The notes below the pieces were generated by a model. It did no database searches, was not told the origin of the DNA, and saw only the letters and a list, made by a program, of their open reading frames with translations. Below are positions 23,215 through 32,243 of a DNA stretch of 64,000 nt, piece after piece. Source of the DNA: CAYQQJ01 sp964419935 (lineage in GTDB: Bacteria > Pseudomonadota > Gammaproteobacteria > Pseudomonadales > Cellvibrionaceae); contig CAYQQJ010000002.1 of NCBI GenBank assembly GCA_964419935.1, positions 124,001 to 188,000 of the forward strand. The letters are read 5' to 3'. A program made the position numbers and the translations under genes. Numbering within the stretch: the first letter of the stretch is position 1; every line of letters begins with the position of its first letter.

Positions 23215-24474
23215 TTACTTGCGCTTCATCGACAGGAAGAACTCATCGTTGGATTTGAAATCTTTCAGTTTGTCGACCAGGAATTCCGTCGCGCTAACGT
23301 CTTCCATATCGTGCAACAGTTTGCGCAGAATCCACACGCGGGACAGTTCCGCTTCGGTCATCAACAGATCTTCACGGCGGGTGCCGGAACGACGGACGTT
23401 AATCGCCGGGTAAACGCGGCGCTCGGCAACCTTGCGATCCAGGTGTAGCTCCATGTTACCGGTGCCTTTGAATTCTTCGTAGATCACTTCGTCCATCTTC
23501 GAGCCGGTGTCGATCAAGGCCGTGGCCACGATTGACAGTGCGCCGCCTTCCTCGATGTTACGCGCGGCACCGAAAAAGCGCTTCGGCCGCTCCAGTGCAT
23601 GGGCATCCACACCACCGGTCAATACCTTGCCGGAGGAGGGAATAACCGTGTTGTAGGCGCGGGCCAGTCGGGTGATGGAATCCAGCAGAATCACCACATC
23701 CTTCTTGTGTTCAACCAGGCGCTTGGCCCGTTCGATAACCATTTCGGCTACCTGAACGTGACGTGCCGGCGGCTCATCAAAGGTGGAGGCAACTACTTCG
23801 CCGCGCACAGAGCGCTGCATTTCTGTCACTTCTTCCGGGCGCTCGTCGATCAATAACACAATCAGATGGCATTCAGGATTGTTACGCGTAATGGCCTGCG
23901 CAATGTTCTGCATCATGATGGTTTTACCGGCCTTGGGCGGCGCCACGATCAAACCGCGTACACCTTTGCCGATGGGTGATACCAAATCAATGATGCGGCC
24001 GGTGAGGTCTTCCGTGGAACCGTTACCGGTTTCCAGGCGCAAGCGCTCCTGGGGGAACAGTGGTGTCAGGTTTTCAAAGAGAATTTTGTTGCGGGAGTTT
24101 TCAGGCTTGTCGAAATTGATTTCGTTGACTTTAAGGAGGGCAAAATAACGTTCGCCTTCTTTCGGCGGGCGAATCTTGCCGGAAATCGTGTCACCGGTGC
24201 GCAGGTTGAAGCGCCGGATCTGGCTGGGAGAGACGTAAATATCGTCTGGTCCGGCCAGATAAGAGGCCCCTGCCGAACGCAAGAAACCAAAACCATCTTG
24301 CAGAATTTCCAGTACCCCGTCGCCGTAGATGTCTTCACCGCTTTTTGCGTGGCGTTTGAGGATATTGAAGATGACGTCCTGCTTGCGTGAGCGAGCAAGG
24401 TTCTCCATGCCCATGGTTTTGGCAAGTTCAATCAGTTCTTCAATGGGTTTGGTTTTCAGGTCGGTAAGGTTCAT
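23215..24474 (-). CDS. rho: Transcription termination factor Rho
   Basis: Hexameric RNA helicase of 419 residues. The N-terminal helical domain is followed by the cold-shock-like RNA-binding domain (GFGFLR near residue 62, ISPSQIRRFNLRTGD-like segment at 82-95). The ATPase core has the P-loop APPKAGKT at 178-185, Walker B with VVILLDSITRLARAYN, the Q-loop around SGKVLTGGVD and the R-loop GTGNMELHLDR. The length is identical to E. coli Rho. The 433 bases upstream contain no gene and may be the leader through which Rho often controls itself. Confidence 0.98.
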   Translation of the reverse strand: MNLTDLKTKPIEELIELAKTMGMENLARSRKQDVIFNILKRHAKSGEDIYGDGVLEILQDGFGFLRSAGASYLAGPDDIYVSPSQIRRFNLRTGDTISGKIRPPKEGERYFALLKVNEINFDKPENSRNKILFENLTPLFPQERLRLETGNGSTEDLTGRIIDLVSPIGKGVRGLIVAPPKAGKTIMMQNIAQAITRNNPECHLIVLLIDERPEEVTEMQRSVRGEVVASTFDEPPARHVQVAEMVIERAKRLVEHKKDVVILLDSITRLARAYNTVIPSSGKVLTGGVDAHALERPKRFFGAARNIEEGGALSIVATALIDTGSKMDEVIYEEFKGTGNMELHLDRKVAERRVYPAINVRRSGTRREDLLMTEAELSRVWILRKLLHDMEDVSATEFLVDKLKDFKSNDEFFLSMKRK

Positions 24475-24866
24475 AAATGTGTGTTTGGTCTGGTTAGTGA
24501 GTGCTTAAGTTTCGGAATGTCGGGGTTGGGTTCGGCAGAGTGCCTGGACGGTCAGCTGCCAGAATAGATGTTTCAGTGAGTTCCAAAACTGCTTGGGTGA
24601 TATCGGATTTCTAAAACTGCTTCGTCGAAAACAGGCAGTCAGCCGGCTACAGTGATACAGGTTGTAGTAATGAGTCTACACAACACGCGCGTTTTTCAGG
24701 TCGGGGAAGTCGGGAATATTTTGGAGGTTCGCCCAGTGGTGTTGTTCGGGTTTCGCCATCGGTCTGTTTGAAAGTCGAGGTTTTGGTTGACCGCAGGAAG
24801 GATGCACGAAACGGCTTGATCACTAGCTGACGGCAGTATAGCCACAAATTTAACCGGTTGCAAAGT
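24475..24866. other. Gene-free stretch upstream of rho
   Basis: No open frame with coding character and no tRNA-like fold found. It separates rho and trxA, which both run on the minus strand, and probably contains the rho promoter and leader; no single promoter stands out clearly. Confidence 0.4.
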
Positions 24867-24898
24867 ACCAGCGTCAACAATGTGACCTTGACGCTGGT
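24867..24898 (-). terminator. Terminator hairpin after trxA
   Basis: Perfect 11-bp arms ACCAGCGTCAA (24867-24877) and TTGACGCTGGT (24888-24898) around a 10-base loop, ten bases after the trxA stop. The tail on the minus strand (ACTTTGC) is only weakly U-rich. Confidence 0.65.
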
Positions 24899-24907
24899 GC
24901 GGTTTGG

Positions 24908-25234
24908 TTACAGGTTTGCTTCAATGAACTCTTTCAGCTGCGCTTTGGACAGTGCGCCAACCTTGGTACCTTCGGCGTTGCCGCCCTTGAATATCATCAG
25001 TGTGGGGATGCCACGAATGTTGAATTTTGCCGGTGTTTCCTTGTTGGCGTCCACGTCCATCTTGCAAATTTTGATCTTGTCGCCGTACTCGCCGGCCAGC
25101 TCATCAAGCACAGGAGCGATCATTTTGCAGGGGCCGCACCAAGCTGCCCAAAAATCAACCAGTACGGGGCCTTTTGCCCGCAATACATCTTCTTCAAAAC
25201 TGGCATCGCTAACATGCGTCAGGGCTTCGCTCAT
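24908..25234 (-). CDS. trxA: Thioredoxin
   Basis: Protein of 108 residues with the redox motif WCGPC at residues 32-36, the buried Asp in VDFWAAW, the cis-proline loop (GIPTLMIF) and the standard thioredoxin length. It is cytoplasmic and reduces disulfides in ribonucleotide reductase and other partners, itself reduced by TrxB. ATG at 25234; an upstream in-frame start at 25285 would add residues not found in the family. The trxA-rho neighbourhood is conserved in gammaproteobacteria. Confidence 0.97.
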   Translation of the reverse strand: MSEALTHVSDASFEEDVLRAKGPVLVDFWAAWCGPCKMIAPVLDELAGEYGDKIKICKMDVDANKETPAKFNIRGIPTLMIFKGGNAEGTKVGALSKAQLKEFIEANL

Positions 25235-25371
25235 AGTAATCTCCGCAGATTGGGTAAGTAACTTCCTACATACTAAGAGCTGCAATGATAAGAGCTGCGA
25301 CTGGGGGACACAAGCCCCACGCCTGCCAAGGCAGGTTCAGCGCCCATCTCCGGTTGTCCATGACCGCCATC

Positions 25372-27468
25372 TTAGTTGTTAGGACCCGTCAACCGCTGCA
25401 ATAATTCCATTTGCGCGGCAGGAATTTCGCTATTTTCTACCAGTTCATAGGTTCCATCGGTCAATTGGACCCAGCGATGCCGTCCGTCGCTCACATAAAG
25501 CTCAAGCTCATCAAGAACCCGTTGCGCGAGTTCCGGTTGTTCAATCGGAAAGCAGGCTTCGACCCGCCGGTTCAGATTGCGTTCCATCAGGTCCGCACTG
25601 GCGCAATAGACGGTTGGATGACTGTTGGCAAAGTAGTAGACGCGGGAGTGTTCCAGAAAGCGGCCCACAATTGAGTAAACGCGAATATTGTCGGAGACTC
25701 CAGGAATCCCTGTTTTCAGTGAACACATGCCGCGCACAATGAGGTCAATAGTCACACCCGCTCTGGAGGCCTTATAAAGCGCCTGTATCACTTTGGGTTC
25801 GGTCAGGCCGTTGCACTTGAGTATGATCCGGGCAGGCTTGCCTTCCTCTACCGCTTTGATTTCATTCTCAATCATGCGCAGCAGTTGCCGCTTCAGGGTA
25901 AAGGGCGCGTGCAGCAACTTTTCCATGCGCTCGGTTTTGCCCATGCCAGTGAGCTGCTGGAAAATGCGGTGAACATCTTCACACAGGGCCTGATCCGCCG
26001 TTAGCAGTGAATAATCCGTGTACAAGCGTGCGTTGCCGGTGTGGTAGTTGCCGGTGCCCAGGTGGACGTAGCGTTTGAGCTGGCCCTGCTCCCGGCGCAC
26101 GATCAATATCATCTTCGCGTGGGTCTTGTAACCCACAACCCCGTACACCACCACCGCACCGGCCTCTTGCAGGCGGCTGGCCAGCTCCAGGTTTTCCTCT
26201 TCGTCAAAGCGCGCGCGCAGCTCCACAATCACTGTGACTTCCTTGCCGTTGCGGGCGGCATCCAGCAGCGCATCCACAATTGAGGAATGCTGGCCGGTGC
26301 GGTACAGGGTCTGTTTGATCGCGAGAACGGATGGATCCTTGGCCGCCTGACGCAGTAACTGCACCACCGGTGCAAAGGATTCGAACGGATGCAGCAATAG
26401 ATAATCCCGCCGGGAAATCGCGTCAAAAATATTGTCCTTGCGGCTCAGCCCTTTCGGCATGCTCGGTGTGAAGGCGGGGTAGAGTAGGTCGGTACGACCA
26501 ACGATGCCGGGCATCTCCATCATGCGCTTCAGGTTGACCGGCCCATTCACACGGTAGAGGTCGTCCTCGGTCAGGTTGACTTCCTTGAGCAGGAAGTCGG
26601 TCAACTCCACCGGGCAATTGTCGGCGACCTCCAGACGCACCGCGGTGCCGAAACGGCGGGAATGCAATTCACCACGCAGTGCACGGGCGAGGTCGGCGAT
26701 ACCTTCCACATCCACATCCAGGTCCGCGTTGCGGGTGATGCGAAACTGGTAACAGCCGCGAATCGCCATTCCCGGGAACAGTTTGGCCGCGTGGGCGTGA
26801 ATCATTGACGACAGGAACACGAAGTTGTGTCCGCTTTCGCACAACTCAGCAGGCATCGGAATAATCCGTGGCAGCGAACGAGGTGCGGGGACAATCGCCA
26901 AGCCCAGGTCGCGGCCGAACGCGTCTTTACCTTCCAGCGCCACGATAAAGTTGAGGCTTTTATTCACCAGCCGCGGAAAGGGGTGCGCCGGGTCCAGACC
27001 AATGGGGCTCACCACGGGTAGTACTTCCGTATCCACAAAATGCTCAATCCATTCCGCTTGTGGCTCAGTCCACTGGCTGCGTCGCAGAAAGTGGATGCCT
27101 TCATCGGCCATGGCGGGAATCAGAACATCGTTCAGAATCTGGTACTGCTTGTGAACGGTTTCATGGCAGATCTCGCTGATCTGCTTGAGCGTATCCTGAG
27201 GCGGTACACCGTCCGGCCCGGTGGTTTCCCGCTCGAAGCGGATACTCTGCATCAGGCCCGCGACACGGATCTCGAAAAACTCATCCAGGTTGGAACTGAA
27301 AATCAACAGGAACTTGAGCCGTTCCAATAAAGGATGCTCGGTATCCAGCGCCTGGCTGAGTACGCGCTGGTTGAAATAGAGATTGCTCAGCTCACGGTTG
27401 ATGTAATTAGCCGGATCCGCAACGCTGGGCGATTCGCTTTCGGTCAGGCTGTCGGAGTCGTCAATCAT
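25372..27468 (-). CDS. ppk: Polyphosphate kinase Ppk1
   Basis: Membrane-associated enzyme of 698 residues that polymerises the ATP gamma-phosphate into polyphosphate. The N-terminal helical domain starts at YINRELSNLYFNQRVL. The two catalytic histidines of the PLD-like halves are visible: His450 in GYKTHAKMILI (the phosphorylated residue) and His607 in FLEHSRVYYF. The length is normal. The trxA-ppk neighbourhood is also found in Pseudomonas-type genomes. No clear ribosome site; the ATG begins a normal N-terminus. Confidence 0.97.
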   Translation of the reverse strand: MIDDSDSLTESESPSVADPANYINRELSNLYFNQRVLSQALDTEHPLLERLKFLLIFSSNLDEFFEIRVAGLMQSIRFERETTGPDGVPPQDTLKQISEICHETVHKQYQILNDVLIPAMADEGIHFLRRSQWTEPQAEWIEHFVDTEVLPVVSPIGLDPAHPFPRLVNKSLNFIVALEGKDAFGRDLGLAIVPAPRSLPRIIPMPAELCESGHNFVFLSSMIHAHAAKLFPGMAIRGCYQFRITRNADLDVDVEGIADLARALRGELHSRRFGTAVRLEVADNCPVELTDFLLKEVNLTEDDLYRVNGPVNLKRMMEMPGIVGRTDLLYPAFTPSMPKGLSRKDNIFDAISRRDYLLLHPFESFAPVVQLLRQAAKDPSVLAIKQTLYRTGQHSSIVDALLDAARNGKEVTVIVELRARFDEEENLELASRLQEAGAVVVYGVVGYKTHAKMILIVRREQGQLKRYVHLGTGNYHTGNARLYTDYSLLTADQALCEDVHRIFQQLTGMGKTERMEKLLHAPFTLKRQLLRMIENEIKAVEEGKPARIILKCNGLTEPKVIQALYKASRAGVTIDLIVRGMCSLKTGIPGVSDNIRVYSIVGRFLEHSRVYYFANSHPTVYCASADLMERNLNRRVEACFPIEQPELAQRVLDELELYVSDGRHRWVQLTDGTYELVENSEIPAAQMELLQRLTGPNN

Positions 27469-27698
27469 AAATGAAATTGTTCCATGGCATGGTGGTCACG
27501 GCGTGACACGAGCAAGCAATTCAGAGGTGAAAGATAAGGTCGATAAATCCTATTCTAGCTGATTTAATGTTACCAATCGTAGACTTGATCGTCTTTATCA
27601 TTAGTTGTCAACAAGTCGAGGCGCCGACTTATGAAACTCATGCTTTTCGAACGGGGCGGCTAATATTTATTTGATCAGACCCTGAGGCTCGCGAATTT

Positions 27699-27779
27699 GT
27701 AGCCTGGATGGAGTGCAACGCAATCCGGGAAAACCAGGCGTTGACTGCCCCGGATTACGTTGCACTCCATCCGGGCTAC
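27699..27779. repeat. REP-like long palindrome between ppk and hemW
   Basis: Arms of about 31 bases (27699-27729 and 27748-27779), starting GTAGCCTGGATGGAGTGCAA and mirrored with few mismatches, enclose an 18-base loop. Sequences of this type (tagcccggat...aatccggg) are dispersed widely in proteobacterial intergenic DNA. It is the main content of the 361-base gap between ppk and hemW; the rest of the gap shows nothing recognisable. Confidence 0.8.
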
Positions 27780-27829
27780 CGGTGCGGCTTGGCAACACAT
27801 ACCGGTTTCTGCTTCTTTACCTATAGAAA

Positions 27830-28987
27830 CTATGCATCCTTGCTGAAGCGCGCAAGTACTTCATTGAGAAAACGCTGACCCAGCTCGGTGGTCCTGATGG
27901 TGTCGTCGGCTTCTTCGAGAAGATGCTGTTGGACAAGCTCTTCAACAGTCTGTGTTAGCGAACTCAGGGTTAGGCCAGTGCGTTGCTCAAAGAGAGTTTT
28001 CGGAAACCCGTCATTTAATCTCAAGGCATTCATCAGAAACTCCAGTGGCAGGTTTCCAGTTGGAATGATTTCTTTACCTGCGGTGAAGGGTTTTTCCTTG
28101 TTCAGGTAATCGTTGGGCAAACGGGTTTTGCGGTAGCGCAAAATGTCATCCGGTGTTTGGCGGGTGATCTTGCCGTGAGCGCCGGCACCGGCGGCCAGGT
28201 AGTCGCCAAACTGCCAGTAGTTGCGGTTGTGCCGGGACTGTTTGCCAGCGCGGGCGTAGGCGGAGACTTCGTATTGTTGATAGCCCTGCGCAGCCAGGCG
28301 CTCTAAACCGGCATCCTGAATGTCAGCAAGAATGTCGTCGATCGGTAACTGCGGCGGGCGGTTGTAGAACACGGTGTTCGGTTCAATGGTGAGTTGATAC
28401 CAGGAAATATGTTCCGGTGACAAGGCAAACGCCTGATCCAGATCCGCCATGGCTTGCGTTAAGGTCTGGTTCGGCAGGCCATGCATGAGATCCAGGTTGA
28501 TGTTATCGAAGCCCGTGCTTCTCGCGTATTCGAACGCTTTTACTGCTTCATTGCGACCGTGAATGCGGCCGAGTCGCTGCAGATGTGCATCTTCAAAGCT
28601 TTGTATGCCGAGTGACAGGCGGTTGACGCCGGCACTGCGCAGCTCGCGAAAATTGCCATGTTCGGCAGTGCCGGGGTTGGCTTCCAGGGTGATCTCTATG
28701 TCCTCGGCGAAACCGAACAGCTGCTGTGCGCTATCAATAATGCGACCAATCGCCTTGCCGCTGAACAGGCTTGGCGTGCCGCCGCCGAAGAAAATGGATT
28801 CAAGTGGCCGCCCTTGCGCCAAGTCTGCGTCTGCCGCCATGTCCTGTTGTAATGCGTCAACATAAGCGGCTTCCGGGAGATTGCCGCCGGCTTCATGGGA
28901 ATTGAAATCGCAATAGGGGCACTTGCGCACGCACCAGGGAATATGAACGTAGAGGGCGAGTGGCGGTAGCTTCGAAGTTAGGGGCAT
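27830..28987 (-). CDS. hemW: Heme chaperone / radical SAM protein HemW
   Basis: Protein of 385 residues of the HemN-like radical SAM group. The iron-sulfur ligands are Cys19, Cys23 and Cys26 (CVRKCPYCDF), followed by FFGGGTPSLF and GVNRLSLGIQSF, and the C-terminal HemN-type domain. HemW binds and transfers heme, whereas HemN itself carries an additional upstream Cys and extra N-terminal residues absent here. The start at 28987 is the likeliest of several in-frame ATGs; a longer form begins at 29026. In Pseudomonas hemW is adjacent to rdgB; here two accessory genes intervene. Confidence 0.92.
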   Translation of the reverse strand: MPLTSKLPPLALYVHIPWCVRKCPYCDFNSHEAGGNLPEAAYVDALQQDMAADADLAQGRPLESIFFGGGTPSLFSGKAIGRIIDSAQQLFGFAEDIEITLEANPGTAEHGNFRELRSAGVNRLSLGIQSFEDAHLQRLGRIHGRNEAVKAFEYARSTGFDNINLDLMHGLPNQTLTQAMADLDQAFALSPEHISWYQLTIEPNTVFYNRPPQLPIDDILADIQDAGLERLAAQGYQQYEVSAYARAGKQSRHNRNYWQFGDYLAAGAGAHGKITRQTPDDILRYRKTRLPNDYLNKEKPFTAGKEIIPTGNLPLEFLMNALRLNDGFPKTLFEQRTGLTLSSLTQTVEELVQQHLLEEADDTIRTTELGQRFLNEVLARFSKDA

Positions 28988-29101
28988 AGGGTCATGGGCA
29001 TCGCGGGGCAGGCATAGAAAGTTCATTTGAACGTGTGGAGGCGCATAGCGCCCCTCATTATGACATAGCTACTCCCGCGCGTTGGAACTGGCTAGCTGGC
29101 G

Positions 29102-30349
29102 TCATGAATGTTTCGCACGCCACGCGGGGTAGGCGTCCAGCACTTTCTGTGGTGCCCGCGTATACCAGGCGTAGCCGGCTTGCCTCTCCCAGGAAATCTC
29201 GTCGACGTTGTAGTAGACGCGGCCATCTCGGTCACCGAAGACCGGGCGATTGGTTCCCAGTTCGACAAAGCGTGACCACAAGGGCTTGGCGCCGTCTTTG
29301 GCTTGCAACCGACTCTCGCCGGGAACTGCCGGAAGCCACTCGTAGCCCAGGATGCGGTTTGATTCGAACCAGGCGACGGCGGCATTGATAGCTTTTTTCA
29401 GATTGTCGTCCGGCTCGGTGATGGTCATCAAAAACAGCACAAGCTCGGCACTTTCCTGCGTGGCCAGCGCCACGGGCTCAAAGGCTCTGGCGGCGCTCGG
29501 CAATCCTGTGCGCGGGTCGTGCTGCGCGCCCCAAATGGTTGGCGTCCCGTTGGTGACAACCTGAGTGGCAACAATATTATCCAATGCGCGGTCGCGGCTT
29601 TGAGCGGCATGCCGACGCAGGGCCTGAGGAACAAAGTCCAGTCCCTGTTGGGCGGTGCTGGCGGCGTGAAGTAGCTGGATCAAATTGCTGGTTACGGCGT
29701 CGTTGTAGGTGAGGTCGTCGTGATAACCGCCGGTCAGGGGAAAGTTCTGCGGCCAGCCGCCGTTGGGGTATTGGGCAAGAAGGATCAGTTTCAACCCGCG
29801 TAGCACGGCGTCGCGGTAGCGCGTATCGCCGGTTGCCTGAAACGCCCGGGTCAACAGCCACATCTGAGTACTGGTGGCACCATTGTCAAAGGTCGGAATA
29901 TAGCTGCGTTCAACACCAAAGGCTTCGCCGGGTTGGCGTGGATGTACCGCCATATCCGTGCGCTTCGACCAGCCCCCGGAAGGGGTCTGGAATGACAGCA
30001 CAATATCCGCGATGCGTTGGCCTTCCGGCGTTTGATAAAAGTCGACAGGCTGATTGGGATCGAAACCGAAACGGTTGGCGTGAGGGGGGAGCCGAGGTTG
30101 TTGCAGACCCTGCTCGGCGAGCTCCGCATTGATAAACGCCTGATCAAGGGCGCGGACCTGGTTCGATAAGCGGCGGTAACGCTCCCAAGCGGCATCGTCT
30201 GCTGCGGGTACTGCGTCTTTAGAGGTCATGGCGGTTTCGAAGAGACTGTCGATGGTTTCGGTCGGAACCGCTTTGTCCTCCAGTGCAGTGCAGCCACTAA
30301 GAAGGAATGCCGAAACGGCGAAGATCAGCCAAATAGGGGAATGCTTCAT
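29102..30349 (-). CDS. PL10 pectate lyase lipoprotein
   Basis: Protein of 415 residues. A lipoprotein signal ends FLLSGC, so the enzyme is probably membrane-anchored. The PL10 catalytic domain is clear: FDNGATSTQMWLLTRAF, AQYPNGGWPQNFPL, LTYNDAVTSNLIQLL, WGAQHDPRTGLPSAARAFEP, and a C-terminal GRVYYNVDEISWERQAGYAWY. It cleaves polygalacturonate with calcium. AGGA stands nine bases before the ATG at 30349; longer frames upstream would disrupt the signal. It sits alone, away from the pectin locus at 5-11 kb, but has a related operator in its promoter. Confidence 0.9.
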   Translation of the reverse strand: MKHSPIWLIFAVSAFLLSGCTALEDKAVPTETIDSLFETAMTSKDAVPAADDAAWERYRRLSNQVRALDQAFINAELAEQGLQQPRLPPHANRFGFDPNQPVDFYQTPEGQRIADIVLSFQTPSGGWSKRTDMAVHPRQPGEAFGVERSYIPTFDNGATSTQMWLLTRAFQATGDTRYRDAVLRGLKLILLAQYPNGGWPQNFPLTGGYHDDLTYNDAVTSNLIQLLHAASTAQQGLDFVPQALRRHAAQSRDRALDNIVATQVVTNGTPTIWGAQHDPRTGLPSAARAFEPVALATQESAELVLFLMTITEPDDNLKKAINAAVAWFESNRILGYEWLPAVPGESRLQAKDGAKPLWSRFVELGTNRPVFGDRDGRVYYNVDEISWERQAGYAWYTRAPQKVLDAYPAWRAKHS

Positions 30350-30400
30350 AAGAAATCCTGTCATTATCGTCGGCGCGCAACTTGTTCGGATGTCCATCCT

Positions 30401-30440
30401 ATAGTAATGTCTGACCACCTACAATTTAAGTGGTCAGACA
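30401..30440 (-). promoter_or_regulatory. Promoter with long inverted-repeat operator for the PL10 lyase
   Basis: Perfect 11-bp arms TGTCTGACCAC (30408-30418) and GTGGTCAGACA (30430-30440) flank an 11-base spacer. On the minus strand, -35 TTAAAT (30429-30424), a 17-base spacer and -10 TACTAT (30406-30401) can be drawn, so the left arm lies in the promoter spacer. GTCTGACCA is shared with the operator candidate at 9665-9672, in front of the other pectate lyase. Confidence 0.55.
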
Positions 30441-30483
30441 ATAGTGGCGTGTAGTTAAGCGGTTTCGCTCACCGGGTCGCTTC

Positions 30484-30573
30484 GGGGTGGAGCTTTCCAA
30501 GACTCGCCATGAACCCATCCCTGGGGGCTCGGCGCCCGAATCCCGCGGGCGACGGTCTTGGAAAGCCCACCCC
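30484..30573. repeat. Long hairpin repeat, copy 1
   Basis: A 90-base element with arms GGGGTGGAGCTTTCCAAGAC and a nearly perfect mirror ending ACCCC, enclosing a core TGAACCCATCCCTGGGGGCTC-like segment (start near 30510). The same architecture and core recur at 36016-36235 and 57396-57482. Confidence 0.75.
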
Positions 30574-30637
30574 AAACCGCCCCTAGGTTTGATCTCGGTC
30601 TTAAGTAACTGTCATTTTGGTCAGGCAGGATATTGAT

Positions 30638-31126
30638 ATGGTAACCAATCGACGGCGAAAACCGGTATTGCGGAGGCTCTGCGGCACCTTGATCAGCATG
30701 ATGCTGGTCCATGCCCCGCTATCTTGGGCGGATTGTCTTGACGCCAAGCAGTTGAAAGCGCTGGACTACGACTATGAACAGGCCTTGCGCACGGGCAACA
30801 AACCATTTCTTGACGCGCTTCTGGCGGAGGATTTTGTGTGGATTCACAATCACGGTGTGCAGGTGGAGACCAGGGCAGAGCTTCTCGCCCGCTTTGGTGA
30901 CGGTTACAAGCCGACGAAATCCCGGGAGCAGGCGGATGTGCAGGTCAGACGGCTGGAGGAGACTGCCGTGATTCACGGCTCGACGACGGTGCAGGAAATC
31001 AAGTCCGACGGATTACACGCGAATACCTATCAGTTTTTGCGTACATACGTCGCTACCGACGATGGCTGCAAGCTGCTGGCGGGGCAGACCATGAAGACCT
31101 GGAGTAGCCGCGGGTCCGAGATTTAG
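30638..31126 (+). CDS. Secreted NTF2/SnoaL-like protein (DUF4440 type)
   Basis: Protein of 162 residues with an N-terminal signal (RRLCGTLISMMLVHAPLSWADC), then a cone-shaped NTF2-like fold: KALDYDYEQALRTGNKPFLDALLAEDFVWIHNHG, a long helix and strands typical of DUF4440 proteins. Members often bind small hydrophobic ligands or act as isomerases; the role here is unknown. The ATG at 30638 follows AGGA. Its stop overlaps the rdgB stop by convergent transcription (31123-31126). Confidence 0.7.
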   Translation: MVTNRRRKPVLRRLCGTLISMMLVHAPLSWADCLDAKQLKALDYDYEQALRTGNKPFLDALLAEDFVWIHNHGVQVETRAELLARFGDGYKPTKSREQADVQVRRLEETAVIHGSTTVQEIKSDGLHANTYQFLRTYVATDDGCKLLAGQTMKTWSSRGSEI

Positions 31127-31746
31127 GCGGGAAGCCTTCCCGGCTGCGCCTGCAGCGCGGAGACGAGGCACCGGGACGCGATCGCGCGATGACTGATACG
31201 GCCTTTTTCCTCTTTGCTCAGTTGCGCGGCGCTGCAGTGATGCGTGGGAACGTAAAACAGCGGATCATAACCGAAGCCGCCGTCACCGATTGGCGCGGTG
31301 AGAATTCGGCCTTCCCAGCTGCCCTGGCAAATCAGTGGTGTCGGGTCTTTTGCGTGACGCATATATACGAGCACACATTGGTAACGTGCGGTGCGCGCCG
31401 CGTCCGGCACATCGCGCAAACGCTCCAGCAAATAAGTATTGTTTTGTTCGTTACTGGCACCCTCACCGGCAAAGCGCGCGGAATAAATTCCCGGTTCACC
31501 ATTCAAGGCGTCCACTTCAATACCTGAATCATCGGACAGTGCCGGCAAACCTGTGGCGGCACAGGCATGCCGTGCTTTCAATATCGCATTTTCAACAAAA
31601 CTGAGTCCGGTTTCCTCGGCGGATTCCAGTGCGAACTGTGACTGCGGCACCACCTCGTAACCGCAGCCGGCGAGTAGCTGTTGGAACTCGCGCAGCTTGC
31701 CGGGGTTGCCGCTGGCCAATACCAGTTGTGACATGGGAGCACTCAT
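31123..31746 (-). CDS. rdgB: dITP/XTP pyrophosphatase RdgB
   Basis: House-cleaning nucleotidase (HAM1 family) that hydrolyses dITP, dXTP and ITP to monophosphates, protecting DNA from hypoxanthine. Visible motifs are LVLASGNPGKLREF at the N-terminus, ALSDDSGIEVDALNG, GIYSARFAG, GDGGFGYDPLF and KGRISHRA. About 207 residues. The start at 31746 overlaps the previous stop as ATGA; a second ATG at 31734 gives the more usual MSQLVLASGN start. It heads towards hemW, its normal partner, from which it is now separated. Confidence 0.95.
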   Translation of the reverse strand: MSAPMSQLVLASGNPGKLREFQQLLAGCGYEVVPQSQFALESAEETGLSFVENAILKARHACAATGLPALSDDSGIEVDALNGEPGIYSARFAGEGASNEQNNTYLLERLRDVPDAARTARYQCVLVYMRHAKDPTPLICQGSWEGRILTAPIGDGGFGYDPLFYVPTHHCSAAQLSKEEKGRISHRAIASRCLVSALQAQPGRLPA

Positions 31747-32183
31747 TTCTTGCGTAGGGTTTGGGTAAATTCGATGGTAAAAGGCGCTTCATCCGGTGAC
31801 GGTTGTATGTTCAGTGCAAAGCGCAAGGTGTCCTGACTGACAACGCGTAGCGGCGCGATGTAATAGGTGACTTCGCCTTCGCTGATTTCCTGGAACTGCA
31901 GGGGTTTTTGCTGCTGCATCAGGTTGGTGATGGTGCCTTCAAGCTTCACCGCCTGACCAAAATTCCTGCCCTTGGCATTGACGGAAATATTCACCAGATA
32001 AATCTGCTCGCCGCGCACCAGGTCGTAGGTTGCCGCAACTTCCGGCTGCAGAAATGTGCTGTCAAAAACCGTGTGGTAAACCGTATAGTCACCATGGGTT
32101 TGCTGACCTTGTGCATGTGCCACACCCGCAAACGCGACGCCGAGAAATAATGCAAAATAACTGTGTTTGATTAACCTGATCAT
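31743..32183 (-). CDS. Periplasmic DUF4426 protein
   Basis: Protein of 146 residues with a signal peptide (ending VAHA-QG) and a beta-rich domain: YTVYHTVFDSTFLQPEVA, LVNISVN, then LRFALNIQPSPDEAPFTIEFTQTL. DUF4426 proteins sit between rdgB and metW in Pseudomonas and relatives, but their function is unknown. ATG at 32183. Its stop is embedded in the rdgB start (ATGA), so it is coupled to rdgB. Confidence 0.85.
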   Translation of the reverse strand: MIRLIKHSYFALFLGVAFAGVAHAQGQQTHGDYTVYHTVFDSTFLQPEVAATYDLVRGEQIYLVNISVNAKGRNFGQAVKLEGTITNLMQQQKPLQFQEISEGEVTYYIAPLRVVSQDTLRFALNIQPSPDEAPFTIEFTQTLRKK

Positions 32184-32243
32184 AAATTCTGCTTCATAAA
32201 CGTAAATTGTCGGGCTCACACTTTTTAGCTTGCAGCTCCACCC

